Made by a program: the position numbers and the translations under genes. From positions 48,325,736 to 48,389,735 of the forward strand of contig CM055900.1 of assembly GCA_029582155.1 (NCBI GenBank): DNA of 64,000 nt, read 5' to 3'. How positions within the stretch are numbered: position 1 is the stretch's first letter; each line of letters opens with the position of its first letter. Below the pieces are notes generated by a model, which saw only the letters and a program-made list of their open reading frames with translations, searched no databases and had not been told where the DNA came from. Shown here one piece after another: positions 43,266-56,502 of the stretch. This DNA comes from Panopea generosa (Eukaryota > Mollusca > Bivalvia > Adapedonta > Hiatellidae).

Positions 43266-43319
<54 letters not shown>

Positions 43320-43326
43320 AAAAAAA
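43266..43326. repeat. (CT)n microsatellite with A tract
   Basis: About 25 CT units followed by a run of A. Confidence 0.95.
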
Positions 43327-43499
43327 TATATCGTTCGTATTTTTAGTATATGGGTATTTCACTAAACATCATAGATATACATGAGATTTATGGTAACTCT
43401 TAAGTTAGAAAAGTATCATAATTCTCAAAATTGTGGCGGCCAAGAGTTAGCAAACATCCTATTTCAAACATTTTTGTTAAAACTAGATAGCTGAATGAC

Positions 43500-44105
43500 A
43501 TAATGTTCGCAAATTTGTTGTGGTCATTAGCTTTCACACATCATATTTGGCAAATTTGCCTTGGTGAATAGCTAGCAGACATCCTGTTTCACACATTTAT
43601 TGGCAGATATCCTGTTTTGCAAATTGGTGTTTACACTAAATGATTAAAAGACATCATTTTAGCACATTTGTTATGGTCAACAACAGGCAAGCATCCTGTT
43701 TCGCACATTTGGCGTGGTTAATAGCTGACAGACACCCTTTTTCTCATACTTGGCGTGGTCAATAACTGACAGACATCCTGTTTTGCACAGTTGGCGTGGT
43801 CAATATCTGGCAGACATCCTGTTACGCACATTTGGCGTGGTTAATAGCTGACATATATACTGTTTCGCACATTTGGCGTAGTCAATAGTTGGCAGACATG
43901 CTGTTTCGCAATTTGGCGTGGTCAATATATGGCAGACATCCTGTTTCGCACATTTGGCGTGGTCAATAACCGACAGACACACTGTTTCGCACATTTGGCG
44001 TGGTCAATATCTGGTAGGCATCCTGCTTCGCATATTTTACATGGTCTTTAGCTGGCAGACATCCTGTTTCGCACATGTGGTGTGGTCTGTAGCTGGCCGA
44101 CAACA
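43500..44105. repeat. Minisatellite, 41-bp unit
   Basis: About 14 imperfect copies of a unit with GCAGACATCCTGTTTCGCAC followed by ATTTGGCGTGGTCAATA. Clearest between 43690 and 44095. Confidence 0.88.
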
Positions 44106-44635
44106 GTGCATAGCATATATTGAAGTTTTTATAGAAAGGATGGAAAGAAAAACTAAAGAATGTTCGGTTTGTAATTTACTTATTTGTTCCGATTAGCGTG
44201 TTACTACTAGTATTACAAATCAAAACCTAAAATATGAAGTTGCAGACAAATATAAATATTCTTAGATGTAAAGATTGGCGGCTAATTTTGTTTTCAATAT
44301 TGCCGGGTTTTCCATTAAAACAAATTACACAATTTCTACAAACGAAACATGACTATTAAATGTACTTAAAAATATTTATATTCTAAATATTCAGTCATTT
44401 GTAAAATATGACAAAGTATCGTATTGCATGGTTATATGATCCCATGTAGGTTTATCGCATTGTAAATACATATACATGTTTTAATGTGTCTTAAAGCTTC
44501 ATTACCCTTGAATGATTTTAAATACTGTTTTCTGAATATTTCTTTTAAATTATTTTATAGATGTCTGCTTACCATAGAGTTTATAAGTAAAACCAGTTAA
44601 CGATTATACGCGTTGTTCTCTGCCTTATTACGACA
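44106..44635. other. No feature recognised
   Basis: AT-rich stretch between two minisatellites. Confidence 0.45.
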
Positions 44636-44639
44636 CATT

Positions 44640-47600
44640 ATCATAGCATATAAGTAAATTATGTTTACCTAACATATACTATATAAGAACAATATGTTTA
44701 TTTAACATATTATATATAAGTAAAATAAGTTTACCTAACATAAAATATATAAGTAAAATATGATAACCTAACATACAACTAATTAGTAAAATAAGATTAT
44801 ATAGCATATCAGTAAAATATGTTAACTTAATATGTAGCATATAAGAAAAATAATATAAAAGTACAATATGTTTACTTAATATATAGAAAATAAATACAAT
44901 ATTTTTACTTAACATGTAGCATATAAGTACAATATGTTTAATTAACAATCACTATACCAGTACAATATGTTTACTTAATTTGTAATATATAAGTACAATG
45001 TGTTTACTTAATATATAGCATATCAGTACAATATGTTTACTTAACATATAATATATAAGCACAATATGTTTAATTAACATATAATATATCAATACAATAT
45101 GTTTACATAACATATAATATATAAATACAATATGTTTACTTAACAAGTAGCATATAATTAAAATCTGTTTACTTAACATATAGCATATTAGTAAAATATG
45201 TTTTACTAACATATAGCATATAAGTAAAAAACGTTTACCTAACATGTAGCATAGAGGCAAATTATGTTTACTTAACATCTAGCATATCAGCACAATATGT
45301 TTATTTAACATGTAGCATATAATTACAAGATGTTTACTTAACAAAAAGCATATCAGTAAAATATGTTAAGCTAACATATGACATATATGTAAATATGTTT
45401 AACTAACATATAGCATATAAGTAAAATGCGCTTAACTATCACGTAGCATATAAGTAAAATATGAGTAAAACATGTTTACTAAACATATAATATATACGAA
45501 CAATATGTTAACTTAACATATAATATATAAGTACAATATGTTTACTTAACATGTACCGTATCAGTAAATTATGTTTACTTAACATATAGCATATCAGTAA
45601 AATATGTTTACTTAACAAGTAGCATATAAGTAAAATATGTTTAACTAACATATAGCATATAAGTACAATACATTTACCTAACATGTAGCATAGAGGTAAA
45701 ATATGTTAACTTAACATCTAGCATATAAGTACAATATGTTTACTTAACAAATAGCATATCAGTAAAACATGTTTACTTAACATATAGCATATAAGTAAAT
45801 ATGTTTACCTAACACATATCATATAAGTAAATATGTTTACTTAACATATAACATATAAGTAAAATACGTTTAGCTAACACGTAGCATATAAGTAAAATAT
45901 GAGTAAAATATGTTTACTAAACATATAATATATAAGTACAATATGTTTACCTAACTTATAATATATCAGTGCATTATGTTTACTTAACATATAATATATA
46001 AGTACAATATGTTTACTTCATATATAGCATATACGTACAGTATATTCACTTAACATGTAGCATATAAGTACAATATGTTTATTTAACATGTAGCATATAA
46101 GCAAAATATGTTTACATAACATAAAGCATATAGCTAAAATATGCTTATATAACATGTAACATATAAGTACAATAAGTTTACTTAACTTATGATATATAAG
46201 TACAAATATTTTTATTTAACATAAAATATATAAGTACAATATGTTTACTTAGCATGTAGCATATCAGTACAATATGTTTATTTAACATGCAGCATATAAG
46301 TACAATATGTTTTCTTAACATGTAGCATATAACTTAAATATGCTTACATAACATGTTTCATATCAGTACAATAAGTTTACTTAACATATACTATATAAGT
46401 ACAATATGTTTACTTAACATATTATATATCAGTACAATATGTTTACGTAACATATGGCTTATTAGTACAATACGTTTACTTAACATGTAGCATACAAGTA
46501 CAATACGTTTACCAAACATATAGCATATAAGTACAATATGTTTACAAAACATATAATATATAAGAACAATATGTTTACTTAACTTTGATATATGTACAAT
46601 ATATTTACTTAACATATAGGATATAAGTAAAATATGTTTTTTTAACATAAAGGATATAAGTAAAATATGTTTATTTAAAATGTATCATATCAGTAAAATA
46701 TGTTTGCTTAACATGTAGGATATAAGTAAATTATATTTTATAAATTTATAGCATATAAGTGCAATAATTTTAATTAACATGTAGCATCCAAGTACAATAA
46801 GTATACTTAACTTAAAATATATAAGTAAAATATGTTTACTTAATATATAGCATATAAGTACAATATACTTACTTAAAATATAATATATAAGTACAATGTG
46901 TTTACTTAACTTATAATATATAAGTACAATATGTTTACTTAATTTAGAGCATATAAGTAATATATGTTTACTTAACATATAGGATATAGGTAAAATATGT
47001 TTATTTAACATGTAGCATATAAGTAAAATATGTTTTATTAACATGTAGCATATAAGTGCAATAATTGAACTGAACATGTAACATATAAGTACAATAGGTT
47101 TTCTTAAAATATAATATATAAGTACAATGTGTTTACTTAACTTATAGTATATAAATAAAATATGTTTACTTAATATATAGCATACAAGCGAAATATGTTT
47201 ACTTATCATATATCATATAAGTAAAATATGTTAACCTAACATATATCATATTATAAAATATGTTTACCTTACATTTATTATATATGTAAAATATAATTAC
47301 TTCACATGTAGCATATATGTAAAACATGTTTACTTAACATATAATATATAAGTACAATATGTTTACTTAACTTATAATATATAAGTACCATATGTTTACT
47401 TAATTTATAGCTTAGAAGTACAATATGTTTACTTAACATGTAGCATATAAGTAAAATATATTTATCTTAAGTAAAATATATTTACCTAGAATAAAGCATA
47501 TACATAAAATATATTTACCTAGCATATAGCATATAAGTAAAATATGTTTACCTAACATGTAGCATATAAGTAAAATATGTTTACCTTACATATAGCATAT

Positions 47601-47715
47601 AAGTAAATATGTTTACCTAACATATAGCATATAAGTAAACAAAATTTACTGAACATATAGCATATGAGTAAAATAAAATTACTGAACATATCGCATATAA
47701 GTTAAATATATTTGC
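44640..47715. repeat. Minisatellite, 33-bp unit, about 90 copies
   Basis: Unit AGTACAATATGTTTACTTAA followed by CATATAGCATATA. Since 33 is 11 codons, minus-strand frames stay open with an 11-residue repeat (LSKHIVLIYYM); these are by-products. Most units contain TGTTTAC. Confidence 0.93.
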
Positions 47716-48104
47716 AATGTTTAATGTTATTTTTGTACATATGATGCATCTCATTATCATAGCATATTAGTAATAATCATGATGTATACAATCCTATATC
47801 TGATCTCATATCCCTATTTTGCTTGACAAACGTGGTACAGTAATGAGTTTACCCGGTATTTAGACTGGTAGTGTTGTTTTTGAAGTACCACTTGATTACA
47901 AATTTTTTCCCCTATATTTCGTTATTCTTGTTTTACAAACACAATACTGTCCCGCATGTTAATATGGTAAAGGCTTAGAATTAAAGTACTTCACAATAGC
48001 AAGTATATTTTTAACTTATAAATTTTACATCGATTGTGAAACAAGTTCTTACAACTTTGACAAATCACACTCGAGGTTTTCCTTGGAAGAACCAGTGAAT
48101 TAAG

Positions 48105-48205
48105 CAGTGCAGATACATTTTATTGCCCACATGTCACATAGCCGTGTTGGAGGATCGAACCCACGACCCCCGATCTTGAATCCGATGTTCTACCCGTCAC
48201 TTCAC
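48105..48205 (-). mobile_element. tRNA-derived SINE fragment
   Basis: GGAGGATCGAACCCACGACC followed by GATGTTCTACCCGTCACTTC is the reverse complement of a tRNA-like B box and A box. No clear body. Confidence 0.55.
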
Positions 48206-48289
48206 TTTAGTTCTAAATTCACTCAACAGCGGCAAACAAATTTGTAAATATTCCTTTAATCAAAACAACCTTTACGGCCATCAAATCTT

Positions 48290-48755
48290 TTCTCAACCAT
48301 TCGTAACAAACTAAGTTATCATCAGAGATTTCACAACGCTTCGTAACAAACTAAGTTATCATAAGAGATTTCACAACCATTCGTAACAAACTAAGTTATC
48401 ATCAGAGATTTCACAACCATTCGTAACAAACTAAGTTATCATCAGAGATTTAACAACTATTCGTAACAAACTAAGTTATCATCGGAGATTTCACAACTAT
48501 TCGTAACAAACTAAGTTATCATCGGAGATTTCACAACTTTTCGTAACAATCTAAGTTGTCATCAGAGATTTAACAACTATTCGTAACAATCTAAGTTATC
48601 ATCAGAGTTTTAACAACTATTCGTAACAAACTAAGTTATCATCAGAGATTTGCCAACTATTCGTAACAATCTAAGTTATCATCAGAGTTTTAACAACTAT
48701 TTGTAATAAACTTAGTTATCATCAGAGATTTAACAACTATTCGTATCATCAGAGA
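48290..48755. repeat. Minisatellite, 40-bp unit, about 12 copies
   Basis: TCGTAACAAACTAAGTTATC followed by ATCAGAGATTTCACAACCAT repeats with exactly 40-bp spacing from 48301 onward. Confidence 0.95.
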
Positions 48756-49744
48756 TTTTCACGAATTATATTAACCCAGTTATTTGCATATTAAATGAGC
48801 ATACCTTTATGCCTTTACAGACTTTTGGGTCGATTGGACAAGACGCTTGAATTAGATGCCAATACCGAGTTATACTATATTTTCTTTTAATTATTGATTT
48901 ATTCTTACTATCATTTTGATCACATTTTTACTTGTTCAGTTTTTCTTATGGAAATTAAAAGTACAAATACATCTACAGCTAGTCATAGTATATTATGACA
49001 TCACAGCTAGTTAGTATATTGTGAAATCACGATGGCGATGAATTTGAATAAGCTTTACCAAGTTTGTTTTCAAGCCCTTTCTACCTTATACTCTTATATC
49101 CATTTACGTAAATAAAGTCGAAGAAAAGAACTATTCACTGACATTTAAAGCTATATTTGACCATTGTGTTACCATCAGGTGACGTCATCTTGGGAAACAC
49201 ATTTATTTTTGACAACAAAATTCGGCTTACTCAGATTTCTTCCTTTTCCCTTACTGTAGGGAGCAGTAGTTTTTCTAAGTATCGGCGTTTTAGCCATCTA
49301 GCGACCTAATTAAGAAGTTTTTAAGTTTTAAATTATGACTGTCTCTAAATTTTACAATATTTCATACAGTTAAGATGATGAACTTGCACATTTAATACAA
49401 ACTTTCGAACAAAGGAGACATTTCAGCGAATTCAATTTGTAAATTACAAGCTGTACTATCAAAGTAACACACACAGAAATAAGAATTGGCAATTGAGTAA
49501 ATGGAATTTATAATCATCCAGTTGCAACAATCAATTTAGGTACATGGAAGTTAAAAATTGTCATTCAAATGAATGTGATTTGTAATAAGATATTACCCAG
49601 AATTATTACAGATAATACCCTCTATATAAACATCCCTAATAAGTGAACCTTACCATAATAACCACTAGGTCTTTTTCACTACTGAAAATATAAGTAGCAT
49701 ATCTAGTTTAGGATCGTGGGTTTTCACTACTATTCACATGCTAC
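48756..49744. other. No feature recognised
   Basis: AT-rich; no exon, RNA or repeat unit seen. Confidence 0.45.
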
Positions 49745-50012
49745 GATGTTGTTGCTGTTTTATGGTGTTTAGCGTCGCTTTGCACAATGTTTCAGTCATA
49801 TCGCGACGGTGTCTTCTTGATACTGTATTCTGAGCACCGTCACACTGGAGTATTATGCCACAGACACATGGTATAATACCCCACCCAGTCACATTATACT
49901 AACACCGGGCCGACCGGACCTAGAACTTTCCTCTAAATACTGAGCATCAAGCGAGGAAGCTTCTAGTATCATTTTCAAAGTTTTTGGTATGACCCAGTCG
50001 GGGATTGCTATT
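49745..50012 (-). mobile_element. SINE-like repeat, family S1
   Basis: The best-preserved body of the family: GTTTTATGGTGTTTAGCGTC, TCATATCGCGACGGTGTCTT, ACCCAGTCACATTATACTAA, CTGAGCATCAAGCGAGGAAG, TTTTTGGTATGACCCAGTCG. The tRNA-like end stops at GGGATTGCT. Confidence 0.8.
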
Positions 50013-50635
50013 ATGAAACGATAGTAAGTACGTTAAAGTGTACGATTTACATAAAAAAAAGGAAACAGTTTTGTTGATTTATACTTTCATCATTATAAAA
50101 TCAAGTGACACACAAGCTGACATAAAGACAGTCATATGACTTCACGCGTATCATGTACAGATATATCTACCTGTACTGACAATATAAATATATATGGTTT
50201 TGTGTCTTTAAAATATGCGGATGCGTGAAATATTCATCTTGAATTTCATATATCTAATATATGCAATTTTATATGAACCCAGTATGGTATAGATATGGTA
50301 CGTGATATGAATATCCTTGCAAATTGTCCTTTAACAATGTATACCAAGTGGTGTAAACTCTAATATCGAGATGCACAAAACAACAAGAATGACATTTAAA
50401 AGCACTTAAAGTGACACGCGACACTGTTGAAATATATGTTCGCCTTTGAACACACTAGTGTAAGCATGTGAAAATAACCATCTCAACTTGACAGTATGAG
50501 GAGTACATGTATGTATGTATTCTCGCAATAAAGGAATTATTAACCGTTTTCATGAAACCAGTGGTTGTTTTTTGAATGGGCTTTAACGCCATTTTTAACA
50601 CATTTTAGGTTAGATATAGGATATCTCGTTTTATT
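50013..50635. other. No feature recognised
   Basis: AT-rich; nothing recognised. Confidence 0.45.
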
Positions 50636-50639
50636 ACAG

Positions 50640-50760
50640 GCGGAAGACCTCAGAATGAATCTGAGTAGAACAACCGCCTCTCCGCAAGTTATTGGCAAAT
50701 ATTCTTACATTTGGAGCAAGCGATCGAGACTCGAACCTACGACCTCAGTGGTGAGAGATA

Positions 50761-50812
<52 letters not shown>

Positions 50813-50880
50813 CAGCTCGGTCCAAATACTTAAAATACTGAATGTTTGCCAGTTACTTAAGAATGGCCGGGGATGAAACA
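50640..50880 (-). mobile_element. tRNA-derived SINE, family S3, copy 2, split by (ACGC)n
   Basis: Contains CTCCGCAAGTTATTGGCAAA, TTCTTACATTTGGAGCAAGC and ACTCGAACCTACGACCTCAG as in 36465-36655. The tRNA-like end runs into an (ACGC)n tract and CAGCTCGGTCC lies beyond it. Confidence 0.7.
50759..50813. repeat. (ACGC)n microsatellite
   Basis: About 13 ACGC units inside the SINE. Confidence 0.96.
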
Positions 50881-51550
50881 GCCAGTAGGTAAAACATTGT
50901 GTGTCTAATTTCATGGAAGAATTCAAACAATTCAGTATGCTTCAAAGGATATATCACATTGTGCGTGCATGTACCGACACGACTGAGACAGCACGACAAA
51001 ATTATGTATATAATGAATATCTGTAATAAAAAAATGTTAACCTGTAGATAGTGAATTTGGTCGATTAAACCAAGTTAAATGCAAGTATAGCTAAATTAAA
51101 TATATTTATGTAGCGTTCAAGGCGGAGAATGTAACCAAAATCTCTATCTATAAGTTTACACGGTGAATATTTAATTAAAAAGCCATTTCTACTAAATCGC
51201 AATTGAAGTTATTGTAATACAATAAAATGTAGAGTTGGCACACACGTTGGTGATGGTATTTGCATGTTTGAGTACAAAGTCTTATAATTACAATAAAAAG
51301 TGTTTCTTTCTATTTCATCGTTTACCTTGGGTAAATACTTTATAAATAATAATTTAAGTTCAATGCTCAAAAAAGGGATTTACAAGTATTTATCAAAAGA
51401 TAAGTGGTTAAAAAACACTATAATATATGTAAATTAGTTTCCACAAAAGCATACTCGTCTACAACATACGCCCTCTTGTGATAAGTGTGTGTGTGTGTGC
51501 GTGCTAATGTGATTGAGTGGCGTGGATGAAAATGAATTTCTGTTTTGATG
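50881..51550. other. No feature recognised
   Basis: AT-rich stretch; a short (GT)n tract at 51487-51500. Confidence 0.45.
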
Positions 51551-51554
51551 ATTT

Positions 51555-52815
51555 ACAAAACACGTTTACATACATGTGGCTGTTGCAGCATTCGGGTACA
51601 GCTGTTGCAACTGTATTTGTAATACGTTTACGTACATGTGGCTGTTGCAGCATTCGGGTACAGCTGTGGCAACTGTATTTGTAAAACGTTTACGTACGTG
51701 TGGCTGTTGCAGCATTCGGGTACAGCTGTGGCAACTGTATTTGTAATACGTTTACGTACGTGTGGCTGTTGCAGCATTTGGGTACAGCTGTGGCAACTGT
51801 ATTTGTAATACGTTTACGTACATGTGGCTGTTGCAGCATTCGGGTACAGCTGTGGCAACTGTATTTGTAAAACGTTTACGTACATGTTGCTGTTGCTGCA
51901 TTCGGGTGCAGCTGTTGCAACTGTATTTGTAATACGTTTACGTACATGTGGCTGTTGCAGCATTCGGGTACAGCTGTGGCAACTGTATTTGTAAAACGTT
52001 TACGTACATGTTGCTGTTGCTGCATTCGGGTGCAGCTGTTGCAACTGTATTTGTAATACGTTTACGTACATGTGACTGTTGCAGCATTCGGGTACAGCTG
52101 TTGCAACTGTATTTGTAATACGTTTACGTACATGTGACTGTTGCAGCATTCGGGTACAGCTGTGGCAACTGTATTTGTAATACGTTTACGTACATGTGGC
52201 TGTTGCAGCATTCGGGTACAGCTGTTGCAACTGTATTTGTAATACGTTTACTTACATGTGACTGTTTCAGCATTCGGGTACAGCTGTGGCAACTGTATTT
52301 GTAAAACGTTTACGTACATGTGACTGTTGCAGCATTCGGGTACAGCTGTGGCAACTGTATTTGTAATACGTTTACGTACATTTGGCTGTTGCAGCATTCG
52401 GGTACAGCTGTGGCAACTGTATTTGTAAAACGTTTACGTACATGTGGCTGTTGCAGCATTCGGGTACAGCTGTTGCAACTGTATTTGTAAAACGTTTACG
52501 TACATGTTACTGTTGCAGCATTCGGGTACAGCTGTGGCAACTGTATTTGTAAAACGTTTACGTACATGTTGCTGTTGCTGCATTCGGGTACAGCTGTGGC
52601 AACTGTATTTGTAAAACGTTTACGTACATGTTGCTGTTGCTGCATTCGGGTACAGCTGTGGCAACTGTATTTGTAATACGTTTACGTACATGTGGCTGTT
52701 GCAGCATTCGGGTACAGCTGTTGCAACTGTATTTGTAATACGTTTACGTACATGTGACTGTTGCAGCATTCGGGTACAGCTGTTGCAACTGTATTTGTAA
52801 TACGTTTACATATTT
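51555..52815. repeat. Minisatellite, 62-bp unit, about 20 highly similar copies
   Basis: Unit: GGCTGTTGCAGCATTCGGGT, ACAGCTGTGGCAACTGTATT, TGTAATACGTTTACGTACATGT (given here in three pieces). Each unit carries a CAGCTG and an imperfect inverted pair GTTGCAGC / GCTGTTGCAAC. The copies are more uniform and richer in G and C than other arrays here. A two-unit subtype (GTTGCTGTTGCTGCATTCGG) recurs at 124 bp. Confidence 0.95.
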
Positions 52816-53612
52816 ATCACATAATTTAACGTGTAGGAGTGTAAGATCTACTTTACCACTTGCCTGAAATGCTAGTTAATCCAATCGATTTACCAATACA
52901 ATTCAGATCTGTATCAGGGTACAAAGAGTTTTTATATAAAATTCACAATAATTGTTTTAAAAGTTTTATTATTGTTTATATGATTATAGGAAATATTTTT
53001 TCGGGTTTTGTGTGCTATCCATGTCTCTGTATAATCACTATCTTAAATCTTACAAATTGGTTCATAACATGCAGTTTGTTTTAGACATGTAGTAGGATAT
53101 TTGGGTAATCCCAAATGATTGCCTCATGTATATATTTTCTTTGGTTGTGTGGTACATGTATTTAGTTACGCCTCGCATGGTGTATTGATCTAAGCGTGCT
53201 CAACCATTAAATTTGAAATAAAAATATATTGGGTACATGAACTAGTCTCCTGTATATGTATATGTTGTTATATTTTTAAAAGTTCATTTTGTTATTTTTT
53301 ATCGTTGGAATATCTCTGCCACTCAAGCGTGCAAACTGATCTTTTCTATGCACCAGCTCCTCTGCTACCGCTATTGCCTGTAATACCGCGGTTCAGACAA
53401 GCCAATGAACGTGACAAGTGATATCAACATGCTAGTATGCAAATTAAGGTAGTAACTTTCAAAATAACATTTTCGATTTTGCTGCTTTTCTTTATGTCAT
53501 AGACCAAGCATTTTAAATGGTAAATTCTGTCTTAGTAACAGTTTATTAACACAATTGGAATATAGATGATCTAGAATCATAATGTCGTAAGTCGTTCTTT
53601 ATGCTATTGATT
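52816..53612. other. No feature recognised; short inverted repeat at the end
   Basis: AT-rich. ATAATGTCGTAA (53579) and TTACGACATTAT (53612) are exact inverse complements about 20 bp apart. Confidence 0.5.
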
Positions 53613-53617
53613 TTACG

Positions 53618-53810
53618 ACATTATAATCATAGACCATCGGTATGAAGGTTGGACCTCGATACCGGGAAAAAAGCAAGATTCAGCATATTTCCTCCCGAAC
53701 TCAATGTTTCGCTTAATACGACCTGGGATAGATACAGTACAAAGATTATCTCCACTCCTGTAATACTCTGTAACCGTACAGGATTTGTACTTCAATTTAA
53801 AATACCTTTG
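53618..53810 (-). CDS. Weak exon candidate, unknown product
   Basis: A minus-strand frame between a possible acceptor (TTATTCAAAG) and a possible donor (GTC/GTAAAA) reads YFKLKYKSCTVTEYYRSGDN, then IPGRIKRNIEFGRKYAESC and VQPSYRWSM. The composition looks protein-like, with three cysteines, but I recognise no domain, the acceptor has a poor pyrimidine tract, and the phase cannot be tested against a neighbour. Confidence 0.2.
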
Positions 53811-54479
53811 AATAAATGACAACGTGTTTGTCAAAAAGAGCTACCCTATTTACTGAACACATTCTAGTCATTACCCGACGATATCGTTCTATCTTTAAAC
53901 CTAGAATGTAAACAGACATATAATACGTTTAGTCCCGTGCATGTTACTGATTATATCCGGTACTTGTACAAATGTGGTACAAGACTCGTTAGTTGTGTCA
54001 TCTTTCCATGTTTCAACCTACAGTCACTTAAACACCAAACGTTTGTCGATTCGTCGTTTTTGTAACAAAGCGTTATATTGGTAACAGGTTCGTGAACATT
54101 TTTTGAAATGAATGCATCTTATAAACATTAATATGTATAATCATATTCAATAAAAATGCTTTAAACTGCTTGGTTTGTCACTTTATTATCACTGATCGTT
54201 CTTCATTTATTCACGAATACACCCAATTATAGACCATTTTTCAATAACATTGTGTTTTCGAAGGACGCCACCTGCCCATGACCTAGTTTCGTGAACCATC
54301 AAAAATCATTGCTGACGATCATGCATGTTATGACCCAGACACATGCCAACGTTGCAGCATTTTAATCTCGGATTAAAGCTGTTAAAACGCCTAGAAGAAA
54401 CTTGCACATTATTTACGTTATGGGAAAATTTGATGCCGTTCAACGTTATTAAGCCGTCGGTGTGGTTGCCGGTGAAATA

Positions 54480-55310
54480 TAATATGATGAGGTTGCGCAC
54501 ACAATGCGTATCACTATCATGCCGTTAGTCAAGAGACAACTGGAAACTGGCTCTATGGTCGACCTCCCATCCCAGAAATGGAGTCGTGAACCATCAATAA
54601 GACCGGCATATTATCCTTACGCAACTCAGAGATTGCTTTCAAACAGCAACATGAAATCGGAAAGCAAGGGTAAACAAGCAGCAACGCATTAGTCGATCAG
54701 TTGTACGCCGAAACTTTTTGGCTGCAGGAATTGACAGCGGAGAGGTGATGGATGCATGGTGTCGTTGACATTTACGATGGACACATTATCAGTGGAAAGG
54801 TATTTTATTCACTTTTGTACAGACATGTACGATGGAAGGTGTAAAGTATGGCGTCGCAAAGATAAACGGTATGTTGATTGGTGCGCAAGACAGCACGCAC
54901 GATGAACAGCGGGTAGTGTTATTGTTCGGGATGGTTTATATCAGGACACCACACAAAACATCCCTGATAGTAGTAGAAGGACGTCTGACAGCTCAGGAAT
55001 AAAGCGATGAAATCTTTGAACCGCGCATTGTGCAACAATATAGATCTACGCCCCCATTCGGCCAGAATAATATCCTAGTTTCTGAGACAGAATAACGTTC
55101 AAGCTACTGCTCTGGTCGAACATTTATGGGACCAGCTTTGTCGTCAGATGTGCAGCGGGCGTCACGTGACAAATAGCGAGGAGTGGAATACCCCACCCCC
55201 ACCCTCACCCACACCTCAAATACCGAAGACAGCTTCTTAATTGCTATATGAGACGCATATTTCAAACGGCCGTGAACGCAAATGGCGGCTACATACGGTA
55301 CTGATTTGTG
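54480..55310 (+). pseudogene. Decayed Tc1-like transposase
   Basis: Pieces in several plus-strand frames follow the order of a Tc1-family transposase: RHIILTQLRDCFQTAT near 54600, RISRSVVRRNFLAAGI near 54690, YQWKGILFTFV near 54785, DGRCKVWRRKDKRYVDWC near 54830, SLIVVEGRLTAQE near 54962, VEHLWDQLCRQM near 55110 and VNANGGYIRY near 55270. Stops and frameshifts lie between them, and the catalytic QDNARPH-type region is scarcely visible (PPFGQNNI). Terminal repeats were not found. Inactive. Confidence 0.85.
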
Positions 55311-55997
55311 AACTTTGGATACACGCTTCAACATTTAAGGCAATGAAATTCCACAAAAATCTCACATATCATTGTTTCTTCTATTGAGGTTTCGTTAAAA
55401 AGCTCTGAAACTTTCATTTTTTGTTTATTGCTATAATGAGTGTATGTAATGGTACGTTTTCACTGACCGTTTTAAATTGCAGCATACAGTCTCATAGGTA
55501 GAAACACGTGACTGTTTCTATTGAAGTATTGATCACTACGGTGTAGTGCTGGGGGACATTACAGCAGGACTTGTCAATACTTCATTAAATGACAGATCAT
55601 TAAGATATATTTGGTTTTATCAATATTTTATTCATCCTCTGCGCCAATTACTGAAATATTTGGCATTTTGTTTGCTTATTCCGTATATTTTTCCGGATTA
55701 ACTGAAATGATTGAAAATTGATCCATTTATTAGACCTATATGATTGACTTTTGTCCTGCTATTGGTCATACTGACAAGTCTTTTGTGGCGTTGGTTAAGT
55801 ATGACAGTCTTAAGACCAACAGCTGGGCCAATATCAAGTTATTTATTTTAAGCAGTGTATAGAAAAATAGCAATAACTTTTCAAATCTTAATAATGATAA
55901 TAAGTATTGTTATATCAAGTATGCATTATAATGTAACTCAAGCATCAGGACATACTGTATATTTAGCTACTGATGAATTGTTTGATTAATGTTTAAC
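55311..55997. other. No feature recognised
   Basis: Stretch between the Tc1 remnant and MITE M2; nothing seen. Confidence 0.45.
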
Positions 55998-56441
55998 GTC
56001 TCACTCCGCAGTTACGCCCCTTTTTTTCCAACGGTAGCAAGATTCTTATGCTTAAAATAAGGCCTATGTACTATTATAAACTATTTTCAAAATGGTTCAT
56101 AGTAGTTGTGATTTCTTGCTGCAGATGAGTAGAGCAAAAGTTGGCATAGCATATACTACAATAAGACATCACTGGTGTTAAAAAAGTGACTTTTATAGGA
56201 TTTCAACATATGCATGTATTTATGAGCATTTGAGGACTTCTTTTTTCAAAAAAGCTCAGGGTGTCACTGCACTCTCTTTTAAAAAAAAACAGCGTGGACA
56301 ACCTACCAGTTATAGTGCATTTTTATGTGGGTATACATTCAAGCTATGAAAAAAAAATACTATGTGGAATATTTCTTTACTATTGAAATCCTAGACCTTA
56401 TTTTATATAGACCAAAGAACAAAATTCAACTGTGAAGTGAC
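55998..56441. mobile_element. MITE family M2, copy 2 (444 bp)
   Basis: Starts GTCTCACTCCGCAGTTACG and ends CAACTGTGAAGTGAC, an imperfect inverse pair. Near its right end AATCCTAGACCTTATTTTAT then ATAGACCAAAGAAC matches the copies at 28452 and 63123. Confidence 0.75.
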
Positions 56442-56502
56442 CTTTACGCTGACCAAAAGTTACAGATGGTAACCTCATCTGACGTTATGACTTGTATTCT
56501 TA

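Noticed and set aside
44679..47209. Hydrophobic 11-residue repeat frames resembling membrane proteins
   Set aside because: The 33-bp unit is divisible by three, so any stop-free frame is repeated; this is a minisatellite by-product.
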